Below, one piece after another: positions 1-13,100 of a stretch of DNA of 45,927 nt. The notes below the pieces were generated by a model. The model had not been told where the DNA came from. It was given only the letters and a program-made list of their open reading frames with translations, and made no database searches. Within the stretch, counting starts at the first letter, position 1. Each line of letters begins with the position of its first letter. Made by a program: the position numbers and the translations under genes. The stretch lies in contig JAVCCR010000015.1 of assembly GCA_030765485.1 (NCBI GenBank), forward strand, positions 1 through 45,927. Reading direction: 5' to 3'. Origin of the DNA: Candidatus Gygaella obscura. GTDB taxonomy: Bacteria; Omnitrophota; Gorgyraeia; Gygaellales; Gygaellaceae.

Positions 1-1138
1 AGCCGTGGTCTTGAGAAGAAACGGTGTGAGCCAAACTGGAAGGAATGTTTTCTTTTATCACATGGTATTGGTTGTTTTCTAAAGCCTCAAGGTAGTATTC
101 CTCGTCATCAAGATAACCGCCTATCTTATTCCATTTCCTTCCTTTGTGCTGTCCGCGAAATTTATCTCCTTGAATTTTTTTACGATATGAAGATGTAAAT
201 ATTTTTGAATCCCCGCCGTTGTCAGTTAAACCATAAAACTCTCCACTGATAACACTAACCTTAACTCCTTCCAAAAATAGCTCATTCAAAATGACAGCCG
301 GCACCCCAATGACTTCAAGCTCTAAGCTAAACAGCTCCTCTGTGTATTTTTTCTTTTTTTCTTTTCTTCTTTCCTCTTTCGCGTTTAATTCTCTTATGAC
401 AGTATCCTTAATTTGTCTTTCCCGCTCTAATTCTTCTGCTTCTTTGTATTCAAAGGCTTCTTCGATTAAACTGCCGCCGTTGTCGGATTTATCACTGAGC
501 CGAGAAATTGCAAACTTGTATTTCTTAATCAGTGCTTCCGCCTCAACCAATCTTGTTTTTAGATATAAAATTCCCCTTTGAAAATTATTATTTTTTCCTT
601 CAGATGCCATGCTTAATTCTACTTTAGCATTTAGCTCCTCTTTAAATCTTAATATAGACTCCTCTAATTTATCTATCTTCCTTTGATAATATTTCTTGGT
701 GCTCTCTACCTTTATCAATTTTTTTTGCTGTATATCAAAACAAAGAACAAGACGATTGCGGTTACTATGAATCTCTAGCATTTGCGCTTCATTAAAATTA
801 ATTTGTGTAGGCCCATCGAGCATATTATCTAGCATGCCATTATTGATTTCTGGAAAAAGAAAATCTCGATTTAAATCAAGCTGCCTATACCTATAAATCC
901 TATTATCTAAATAGCTTGCAACATGAAAATACTGATCAAAAACACTAAATCTAGATGATCCGTACAAAGAATTACGCTTTAAAGCAATACCTAATGGTGC
1001 ATTTATCGCTATTCTCTCTACGGCTTTTGTATTAAAATTCTTGCTTGATACGTAATTTTCAATGAAATTACTACTAATAAACGTTTGCTGAGTAACAACA
1101 CATCCTTGGAATCTTAACAATTCATCTTTTTTATTGCA
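1..1138 (-). other. Charged coiled-coil region continuing off the window
   Basis: About 380 residues to the window edge. The first 140 residues are mixed (FSVFDQYFHVASYLDNRIY, FNEAQMLEIHSNRNRLVLC). Then come coiled coils (YYQRKIDKLEESILRFKEE, TRLVEAEALIKKYKFAISR) and a Lys run (EERKKKKKKYTEE) between two DNG motifs at 473-484 and 212-223. The last part is basic (YRKKIQGDKFRGQHKGRKW). The frame is open at position 1, so the protein continues. Confidence 0.6.
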
Positions 1139-4100
1139 GCCGTTGTCAAACTCTCTATTTTTGGAAAGCACATAACGCAAGAATTCAGATTCAACTTTAT
1201 CGTAAATATCAATTAATACGTTATGGCCATTTTTGTAATTCACCTGTCGTAATATTCTGAATAAATCATCGCGAAGAACATACTGCCAGGCTGCAGAATG
1301 ATATCCATAAGGGCTATCTAAAACATCTTTTAAGAAATCTATCCAGGAAACAAATTCAATCTTAATAACCTCTTCAGTATCAAAGGTACTTTCTAGTCTT
1401 TCTTTTTCAGCTACACTAATGATATAAAGATACAGATATGAAACTTCCCTATTGTAATCTTTTGAGGTTTTGTACAAAAATACTCCGTCTTCACGGTACT
1501 TAGGAATACCTATATGATTAACAAAGCCTTCTTTTTCAAAGAAACGACGCACCCTATAGAGCCTTTTAGCGTCAAGTGCTAAATTAACCTCTTCTTCCAT
1601 TTCCCTGGAAAGGCTCTGCTGCGCAGTCTCGCCTACGCCAAAATGTCCAGTTACAAAAAGCCCTTTGCGGTTATCTTTTCTGTGCTGAATAGCAACAAAT
1701 TTACCGTCTTCGGAAATTCCTAGAATATGATCTGTCCTATGCCAATCGCCATCTTTATGAATCATCTGTCTTGTCTTGGCAATACCTGTACGAAATAGAT
1801 TCTTTGGCTCAATTACATCGCAAACTTCAGAAATAAGTTTCCTGTGGTACATATCCACAAATGTTTCTTCTAAGATTCTACGACGAATACCTAATTCTTG
1901 ACTAAAGCTATCTAAATCAATTATGCCATCTTTAACTTTTTCAATAATCGCGGACTCGATAAATTTGGGATCTACAATAAACTCGTCTCCCCCGTTGTCT
2001 GATTTTGTGTTTATTTCTACCTGCTTACTATCATATTCATAAAAACTAATGTAGGTTTTAACTCTTGTGCTTTTACTTTTCAGACTACTTACTAATCGTA
2101 ACGGTATCTGTGACCTTAGATTATTGTTTATAATTTTTAAGCCGCAAGAAGCAATACTTTTAAAATCCTTACCCCATCCATTGACATTTCTTACAACACT
2201 CTTAGGGCTTATGTTTATAAAATCTACAAATACAACGCCGCCGGCTACTAATCTTTTCATAAATTCATTATATACTTTAACCTTATCAAGTATGTACTCA
2301 CTCACCCCTAATCCAAGCACTATAATATCAAATTCATCTTCTTCAAAATCTCTTAAGTCTCCATTTAAATCACATAATAAAGAGTGTTTACGAATATATT
2401 TTATATATCGCTCTGTAGATAAACTAAAAACTTCTTCACCTAATTTTTCCCTAAACCATTTTACTACTAACTGTGGATCCTCTTCGATTAGATTTTCTTT
2501 ACCTAAAACAAGTAATTCAACCCACTCTAAATAATTTCGTTTATCATTCTCAAGTCTATCCATTAAATCAAACACCTGATGACCCATACCTGGACCTACC
2601 CACAAGATGCGTGTTAATATGCTATGCATTCTATTTCTTTCTATCACTCCAATAATGTCTTTATATAGCTCATAACTAAAGAATTTATCTCTTTGTCTAA
2701 AACTTCTCATTGAATAGTTTTCAGGATAAGGATTTTCTTTGCCGCCGTTATCTTTATTGCCTAATTTTGTAAATTCATACAGTTCTTCAATAAAACTGTT
2801 GAGACAGCTGTCACTTTTAATATCTTTAGCCATCAACAAAGCTTTTAACCTTTTAGCTAAAAGCTTAGTAAATGTACTACTTGTTCTATTTTCTTCTACA
2901 ATCTGTTTAAAATTTCCTCTTAATTCTCTATCTATTTTTAAATCACGCCCGGGTTCATTTATACGGCTCTTAATATTATCGATTATCGTATTTACAATTT
3001 CAGCATATAAAGATGTTTCTTCTTTTGTTTTTTTATTTTCGCTACTGACATGGTTATTGCGCTTTCTGGAAACTTTATAAACTACCATATCTCCTTCTGG
3101 AATTTCAACAATATTTTCCTCCCCTACAAGTTCCTTCCATGCAGAAAGTCCGCTTGATAAAATATCAGTTGAAGTGATTTCACCAACATCACTAAAAATC
3201 CGCCATACGCGCTTCCAAAGCATTTCTCTTATGTCTGAACGGCTTCTCCAATCTTTTGCATACAAACCTAGAATAATAGCCCTATCTTGATTTGGCTGCA
3301 TACGATAAGAAAGAGCACCCACAATACGATCATTTTCAGTAGCAAAAAGACAGTCTTTTTCTAAATAAAGTCCGAAAACTCGCTCCCAATAAGGAACACC
3401 AGATCTTTCTTCATTGTTTAAGTGGCTAAATAGCTTTACCTGTTTGCTGCCGTTATCTCTAGAAATATTCTCGATAATATTATCTAACTCCTTACGGGCA
3501 CAATCGATATTTATAATTAAAATATCTAAACCTCTCTTCTCTAACTTTTGCTTTTTATATAAGTCCCAACAATAGTTCTCAAATTCCTTCAGAAATCTAT
3601 CAACAACCCTAACCACTTTTTTCTCGGTTAAGCATGCCTTAATCAGCCTTACATATCTATTAAGCATAAATCTTGAAGTTGCCTTAAAAGATTTGATTTT
3701 TAACAATTTTAAAGAATTAAAGTAAAGATATTCAAAAGCTCCGAAGATATTTCTTCTAGAGCAACCAAGAATCAAGCGTGCGTCTATTTTTGTACCTTCA
3801 AGACTTTTTGTATCTTGAGTTTTCTTACATCTGCCATTATCTAAAAGCCTACGCCTGAAACTCCAATCAACAGCAACTTTATTTAGACTATCTTCTTTTC
3901 CAGCAAGATAACTTTTTAAGTAATAATATTCATTTGAACTTAATCTCTTTCTAAACGCATTAAGCACATCATTGAATCTAGCAATAGTTTTTTTGATATT
4001 CTTTAATTCAGTATAAAAACTACCGCTAATCTGCCTTGAATCTCTTATTCTATTGAACTCATCTATCAATAAACCTAACTGTTCCTGACTACAAAGTTCT

Positions 4101-7100
4101 ATCCTTGTTAAAAATCCAACTCGCTGGATAAACTCTTCTGTAAAATCATAATAGAACCGTTTTAACGTCTGTAAGCGACTATCCTCAAACATAGCCGTGT
4201 ATATTATATAATTACGCCCATCACCGTTATCTGATTTCCCAGTAACAAGATAAGATAGATTTCCCACAAAAACGCCTTCGAATGTTTCGTACCCCTTAAC
4301 GATAGTTTCAAAACCCGATAAATTAAGATCATATTCCAACAAAGACTGAAACAACATATTAAAGTAAACTACTATCCCTTTTTTGCGCTGAGAAATATAT
4401 TCATTTAACAAAAACAATTCTCTTTCACTGATATTTCCTGCATTAAACTGCTCAACGCCTTTTGCTCGCTGCTGTTCAAAATTTACCTCCGATTTCCATG
4501 CCGGATATTCACGCAAACTAAATAAATCTTTTATTCCTAACCTTTCGCAAATATCTTTAATAATTACAGAGGTTATGTTTTGTTCAAAACAATAATCATC
4601 AAAATGAATCAGTTTCCCGCCTGGTTTAATTACCCTTAATAATTCTTTAAGTAACCGGTCTTGATCTTTAAAATAAGAAAAGGCTTCTAAATCCAACACG
4701 GAGTCAAAGCTGTCATTATTAAAAGGCAGATCGTACGCACAGGCTTGAGTAAATTTATCATTATTGTTATATTGTTTAGCATATTGTAACGCATTACAAT
4801 CTACATCTAAAGAAACCCAATTATCTCTGTAGGCAAATGGTGAAAGTAACCATAAAGTTCCTGCCCCAGAACCAATCTCCAATATCTTAGCATCCGCTTT
4901 TAAATATCTTTCAAAAATCAATTCCAGCTGTCTGACATATCCTGCTTGTCTAAGTATACGATGTTGGAAAAGACACTTATAATCCCAATAATGCTTATCT
5001 GCTGCAGTTTCATTTTTTGAGCCATTGTCATGATCCTCCCTAGATTTATCTTTTAGTGCTTTAAGTGTACCTATAATCAAATCCATAGCCTGCTTAGATT
5101 CTGGACCTTCAGCAACAAGCTTAACCTCTTCATTACCACCTATTCCCAAAGCTAATACGCTGATAACATCTTTAACATCGACCTCTTCTTTTCCTTTGAT
5201 AAGGAAAATTCTCGTTCTTTCAAAAATACGGGCTATTCCAGCAATTGCCTTAGCCGGTTCAATATGCACACCTAAAGGATTCTCCACGATCAAAGCTTTT
5301 TCTACTGATTGACGTTTTTTGCTTACATGTCTAGAATAAACTTTTCCTTTTATCTTTTCAGCAGAAGTAATAAAATAATGCTGGGTTCTTCCTCTTTTAG
5401 CTAAACGCAAAAAACTACCTAAAGTTAAATTATCTGGCAATCTTCCCTTTAGTTGTTCCTCGATAATCCCCCTGGTTTGCTCTGAGAAAATAAGCTTTTT
5501 CTTGTAATTCGCGCCAGCCGAAAGCAACTTATCTACAACCTTTATTATCTGGCTGACCAATAAATCGTTATAGTTTCCCCCTTTGGAATGGGTTAAATTC
5601 GACACAAACGCCCCTTCATCGACAGGCGACCCTAATCTTATAAACCCTTCGGATGAATGAATTCCTTCGCTTATAATGCCCCGTAAACAATAAGAATATT
5701 CTTCATCTAAATGATTGTCTCCTTTATAATTAATCCTCTTCAAATCAACATGCATGATAAGCCCGGGAAAAGCCTTGGCTTGAAAATGATCAGAGGAATT
5801 GATAAGAATAGCAAAAACCCCTGTCTTGTTATGAGAGTTGGCAGTATATATATCTAAACTCCATAAAAATCCTCGGGGATCACCGCAAATATTTAGAATG
5901 TTTATTATCGCATCGGGAACATGGCTGTCATTTCTGTAAACTACCCTTCCCGGATGGACTCTTTCCTTTAAATACTCCATGAAAAGAGGAATAAAAGAAT
6001 GAAAGTATTCGGTTTTAGAAGATTTATTAAATAAAAGCGCTAAGATTTCGATATATGAATACCAATAATCAAAACAATCTTTTTTAGAAAAAATATAACT
6101 TTTTAATTCTTCCATAGATTGTTTATCAAGACTCATTAAAACCTTTATAATGGCTATTCGGGCGTATTTATAACTACTCCAATAAAGAGCTTCTTCTAAC
6201 TCAAGAGAGGAATAACTTACCTTATCCATAGCCCTTAAAGTATCTATAAAACAATTGCTTAAATCATCCTGCATAGCAATTAATCTATTGGTAGCTATCT
6301 CCAATTTCCCTAAAGCTTCTTTTTGAATAGTTGCTCTAAAATCGCTACCTAACTTTCCTTCAGTAAGAATTAGCTTAATTAAATCTCTAACCTCTTTTTT
6401 ATCAAATTTAACCAAATTTAATATTCTTTCTTCTAGTCCGCCGTTGTCGCTTGAATTATAAAATAGACCTTCTAGAAACCTTCCCATCCCCTTTGGTCCT
6501 TCTAACATGATAAATTCTTCTTTATCTTTTGCAGAAAGGATTCTTTTATCACCTACAAATACAGGCAATACCCCTTTTATTCTAAGCATATCCAAATCAA
6601 CATAACTATCCCCGGCAACTAAAATCTGGCTATTGTTAATTCTTATATGATTATTTTGTTCAATAATTCTTTTTATTTTAAAAAGCGCATCTTTTTTGTT
6701 TCCTAAAGCAACATCAATTGCATTCGCAGAGCTATTGACATAAAGCTGGCCCTTTTCTTTTTCCAAAATATCACTAGCTAATAAAGAATTTCTTAATTTA
6801 TTGGCCAGCTCAAAAATAAAACTTTTTAAATATCTGTCCTCAAATACAGCAGTAACAGAAGCCTGTCTGCCATCACTAAACCAAATACTGTTTTTATTAC
6901 CAATTGTTACCTTGATCCCTTTTTGCTTGAAAAAATCAACTATCTGGTAAGAAAAGAATCTGCCGATTGCATCTTTAAATCTACTATCCATAAAAGCGCT
7001 TAAATTTTGGTCTATCAATAAATCTCCCTGCCCGTTATATCTTGCAAATACCGAACACTCGCTGACCATATAAAATGCCCCCTTAAGCATTTTTCTTTTT

Positions 7101-10100
7101 CGATAAGAAACTAAATCCAGCGCTCTTTTTTTTATGCTGGTTAATCTACCTGCGCTTATTATCGCTACAATTTTATTTAGCTCTATAAGCTTAAGGATAT
7201 TTTTAAACATCTTGGGTGTGATATTTTTCTTTAAAGGAACTAACGTGTCATCAAAATCAAAAACAAAAAGCTTCAAACCTCTTATAGGCCTATCAATTAA
7301 CCTCTTACAACCATTATCAGATTGTCTTACTTCGCGTTTTGAACTTTTCTTCTTAACAGCAGAAAGATAAAAATAGTTATCCCCTAAAAGATAGCTTGTT
7401 GTGATATTGCTAAATCCTATACCTTCAACAATACTTGCTAAAATCTCATCACTACAAGCCTGATAAAAATACTTCTCTGCCAAGCCAGCTGTATCAGTAT
7501 ATGTAGTGATGTGAAGCTTTCCTTCTGGTTTTAAAACCCAATAAGCCTGCCTTAAAGCTTTAGTAAAGTCCATGTGTCCGAGGCTTTCAAAAAACCCAAC
7601 ATTGCCAAAAGAATTATTTTTAAACGGTAAATATTCTCCATCGGCAACTACGGCGTTTAGATTTGTCGATTGTTTCCCAAGTAAAAGTAAATCACTTAAT
7701 ATGTCAATTCCTGTTATCTGCATGCCATATTCAGCGATCAACCCATGTTCCAGAATACCAAAACCTACCCCAACAGAAAGCAAACTCTTATCAGTTGCAT
7801 ATAGACCTATTCTTTCAACAATTCTTTCCCTTAAATAACTATCCGTGCTTAAAACGCTCATCCTCAAAACACCTAAGGCATTTAATCTTACCACCTGCCC
7901 ATTGCTAAATAACCGGTAAACATCCTGCAGATAAGCAATTCTTTTGTTATCACCTGCATTATCCAAAGATTGCTTTGCGTCTAAAAGACTACTATTTCTA
8001 TCAAGCTCAAAGCCTAAAGCATTTGCTTCCGGATAATAAGGTGTACTAAAATTACCTAATGCGCTTCGTATTTCAAATAAATATAAATCATCGCTTTTAC
8101 TTCTCGCTTCCTTTAAGGAAACAAATTTTCTTAAAGGAATAAACTTACCCTGTATTTTGGAAGCCAATGCAAATCTAAACCAATCATTGTACTCCATATC
8201 GATTTCACCAAATAATAGTAACCCGTCTTCTCGGAATTTAATGGAAAGTTGCTGGAGTGCGGTTTCTAAAACTTTACTGTCTTCACTATAGGGTAAAACA
8301 TTAAAAATGAAACCAATATCAAAATAACCATCTTTTGCATTAATACCTTTTAAAAGGTCATTTTCAAAATACTGAATATTACCTCGCGCATAATAATCTC
8401 TATAATTAATAAAATCTGGCTTTACACTCTGCTGTTTAGATTCGCTCATATTTAACCTATCATCAACAAAAACTTCTGACTGAGCTACTTTATTTTTTAA
8501 AAGCGCTTTCTTTTTATCTAAAAAATAAACTGTTTCGGGTATAAACCTATCAAAAGCCGATATATTATGATTTAACTGTGGATATCTATCTAAAAGCATG
8601 CTTGATAATTCTAATAGGCTTACCGGAGGAAAACCTAAACCTATAAAACAAATATTTTGTGATTTTGTTTGAAAGTTTATACCGAATTCTTCTTTGAATC
8701 TTTCTGAAAAAACAAGGTTATATATATACTGCATCCTGCCTTCATACGTATAAAATTCGTTATCGCCGTTATCTAAAACCTCTTTATTGTTTTTAAGCGA
8801 AACATTGTCTAAGTCTTTATTGTTTTTGTTGTTCGCCTTTGCAATAAGAATGGTACCGATTGTAACCAAGGCAATTCCTAACACAGGATAAATGCTTAGA
8901 AAACTAGAATCTACCCATATAACCGAAATAATAAATACAAATACAGGTGCGGCCTGTCTTAATTCAATCGTCTCTTTTAGAAAATTCAACTTATTAGGAT
9001 TAAAAAGTCTGAAGTATAATCCATCAAACGAAACTATTTTTTTGCCATTTTCCAAAACAATCTGTTTTTTATACAACTTAATAATATTGCTTTCTGCTCC
9101 ATTATCAGACAAGGTCTTTTCAAAAACATACCTTACGCTAGGAGGTCCAAGATGTATAATTGGAGCAAACCCAAATACTCTTCTTAAATCACCTCTTACA
9201 ATAAATCCCTCGTTCTTAAAAAGTTTGGTTATAGTTTTGTTATCAAGATATGTGAAAGGAAGCGGCATCCAGTCTCTGTTTTGATCAAGAAAATGCCCGA
9301 AATAATCCTCTAGGGCTAAAACTGATTTTTGTTCCTTAACTGAGAGCGCTAAAAATTGCTCTGTAATACTAAAACGGGAATCAAACCATTCCCCCTTTGG
9401 CCAAAAGATGCTGCTTTTGGTCTCCTTTAAAAAACTTTCAAAGAAATCGTCTTTCTCACCTAATATGTTTTCGATAACTGCAACCTGGCCACCTTTTCTT
9501 AAAACTCTTGCTGTTTCCTTTATTTGAGCGATCTGCTCATCCTCACTCATATGATGCAAACTCCACTTAAGAATGGCCAAATCAACAGAACCGGATCTAA
9601 TATCAATTGAAACGCTATCATGCTGTTTTTTATAAATCAACCTTCTATCAAATTCACAATCACCCTCTAAATAATCATTAACGTCGCAACCTATCACGCT
9701 AATATCTTCGATATCCCTTTTTAAAAAATCTTTGACTATTTCTCGGCCTAACGTATTTCTGCCACATCCTATATCAACTATTTTCCTTTGAAATCCAAGC
9801 AAGTCTTTAATAAAATGAACATTTAATAAGGAGTCTTTCTGAGATTTATATAATAATTCTAGATTATGCAAGGCATCAGGCCTCCAACTATCTTCGCTAG
9901 AATTAAAACCAAACTTCTTTGAAAATGCAACAGACGCCACTGCAGGATGAAGATGCTTTCTAGATGACAAAAAAGCAACTATTAAATAAGCAATCTGTTT
10001 GCTTGTTAAAAACTTGCCGTTACAATCCAATAAATTAAGCTTCTTACCTATATTATGATATTGGGTGATAATATCGGTATTGAGTCTTTGTTCTAAAATA

Positions 10101-13100
10101 TTTAAATAAACAGTTTTTACTTTCTCATCAACTAGGCCTAATAAAGGATTGAAACCAAAATTATCTTCTCCTCCGTTATCATTTTTACATCTTAACTCTT
10201 CTTCCTTCAATACAGATACTATTGTATTAATGATCCCATTAAAATCAGCCTTGTTGGGTACAACACCATTTACCAAAGAAACTATTTTCTCACTTTCTTT
10301 GTAGTTAAATAGAATATATGAGGAAAGTACCACGATCGGAAGACTAGAGCTTACTTCACGAATCTTTTTTATAAGCGTCACGCCATCCATTAAAGGCATT
10401 TCGATATCAGTCAAAACTAAATCAATTGTCCTGCCTGATTGGATTATATTAAACGCCTCTAAGCCGTTACTACAGGCAATAACTTTGGTATTAACTCCTA
10501 TCCTTTCAAACCACTTCTGCAATAAATCATGCAAAAATACAGCATCTTCAGCAAACAATATACTCTTTCCGTTAAGAATAGAAACATCTTTCTGACTGTT
10601 GCCATTATCCTTGTATGCTTTTTGAAGGTATGACGTGCTAATGCGCTGTAAGGCTACTATCAACTGAGGTATCTGTAAGGTTTTTAATTTTAGCATCCAG
10701 TAAAATGAAGCGATAAAGAATATCATGCTTGAAACACCGGCATACACTAAGTTCACTCCCCCAAAGAGCATAGAGTAACCCAGATTGAAAGAAAAATATC
10801 CAATCCCTTCGACCATCATCCGTTTTGCTAAATTTCTAATACGAAACTGCGCCCGCTCAAAACGAAGAAGCCCATTAGTCTTTTCTTTAAAGCTTCCGAA
10901 CTCTGCACCAAACAAGCCGTCACCTGCGATATAGCTGTATTCAGACTTTCTACCGTTGCACCTTACAGCTTCCGAGTTATCTGATTTGCTGCAAGACACT
11001 ACCTCCTTCATCGGCTGTTCCTTAAACGAAGCGTCGCCGTTGTCATGAGATTCATAATTTATAAAATACTTAGCAACATCGAATTCACATAATGACTCAA
11101 GTTCTTCATTGGTATATGCAAGGCTAATTTCTCTTAAAACACTCCTGAAAGAATCTGAACCATGCACTTTATTTTCAAGAACACTAACACTTTTTGTTAA
11201 TCCTCCTTTTTGAATCTTATAATTATTCCAACGAATTCCATATTTATTTCGTAATGTACCTTTTTCTTTACCGAAAGTAGCACCGATTACCTTTCTAAAT
11301 TGAAAAAAAGCATTTTTATCCCCTTTCAATATAAGTAAAGTAACCTTCCCTGACATTATATATGCTAGTAAACCATCCACAAATTTACTACCTCGATGTT
11401 CTTTATAAAATTCTTCTGCAAGCTCTTCAGAAAATCCTTGAGACCTTTCAGTAATTGATAATACCTCAAGCCCCCTATCTTCTAAGTCACTAATTATTTC
11501 TGTTTCGAGTCCTTGAGCATCAGGCTTTAACATTGCAAAGGCTATAGATTTAGTTGTTAAATCCTTCTTACTAACTTTTCTACTCATTTTTAATATGGAT
11601 GAAGGGAAATTCAATTTTTTGGATGTATCGCTTCCGCCGTTGTTAACGCCTGCAGCTTCAATAATATAATTTGCATAAGTCGTTGATATAGTGTTTGGTA
11701 AGCCGTCCTCATACCCATCTTTTCCTGACTTAGCAACATAATAAGTAATAAGTTTTATTCGCTCAGGCTTTACTCCAAGCGTTTTAGCAATATATTTTTT
11801 AACCTTACCCTCTGTTAATTTTTCTCCCGGATATACAAAAGAATGAATTTCTTGTTTTCCATTAAGGTTAATTCTACTGCCGTTGTCGCGATTTTTACTA
11901 TAATCAACAATCCTACCGCTGCCGTTATCATGATTGCGTTTTATAGACACCCTGTAAATCACCATGTCCCCTTCGGGGATTTCAACAATATTCTCTTCCC
12001 CCACAAACTCCTTCCATGCAGTAAGATCGGTTGAAAGAATGTCTGTTGAGGTGATTTCTCCGACATCAATGAATAACTGCCAGGCGCGATGCCAAAGCAT
12101 TTCCCGTATGTCTGAACGTTTTCTCCACTGTTTTGCACAAAGACCTGTAGTAATGACCCTGTCGTGATTGGGCTGCGGCCGATATGAAAGAACCCCTACG
12201 ATATGGTTATTCTCTGTTACAAGAAGACAATCTCTTTTAAGATACAAGCCGGAAACCCTTTCCCAGTAAGATATACCGGATCTTTCCTCATCGTTTAACT
12301 GCCTAAATAGCTTTGTCTGCTTATTGCCGTTATCATTACTACTTCTGTTAAAAGAAATTACGAAATCCCTATTAAAATGAATATATCCATTGGCTGCTAT
12401 TGCTTCACCAATAACTTCTTTATCAGATAAATTTAAAGCCAAAAAAAACAACTTATCTTCTTCCAGAGCATGATCTTGAATGCTCATAGAGAAGAAATAT
12501 GATAAGAATTCGATTATGGATATCGGAACAAGCTCACTTAACACTATCGGTTGGATATGAAGAGTATTGAATGCGGGAGTAAACCAGGCAAGAGACTGGT
12601 GTGGCAGGTCTTCTTCGATAATAACATTAAACTCAACCGGAGGAGCTTTTATATTATGTGCTAATAAACCAATAATCTGTTTGAACCTATCCCTATAAAA
12701 TCCGCCAAGGCGTTTTAAATTCGATCCATCCTGTACCAAAAATCTATCTTTTCCTTCTATAACAACCTTTCCAACGCTTAAAACATTAAACGACTTTAAG
12801 TGTCTTAAGATAAATACCTCCCTGGGAATGACATCCCCATTGTCTTTAGGGGCATCGCTGTTGCTTAAATCTTCTGCCTGCTTTATAGAAATATCGATTT
12901 TCTCAAAAAACTTAATCGTTAATATATTAAATTTATCCAGCGTTTCAAGTAAATCAATTGATTGTTTGTTGATAAGCTGTTTTATAAGAACCTCCTGTAT
13001 CTTAATTGTCCCACCAAGAAACTGAAGCAAATATTCCAATAAGGGACGTGCGATCTTTCTAATCGTTTCCGTTTGAGAAGCCCTTTTTCTCTCATACCAT

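Noticed and set aside
2067-2534. Plus-strand ORFs up to 155 codons across the window (e.g. here and at 43482-43910)
   Set aside because: They are antisense to recognisable domains of the giant protein, have Leu/Ser/Phe/Ile-rich shadow composition and no convincing ribosome binding sites. A stop-free, AT-rich minus strand generates such ORFs.
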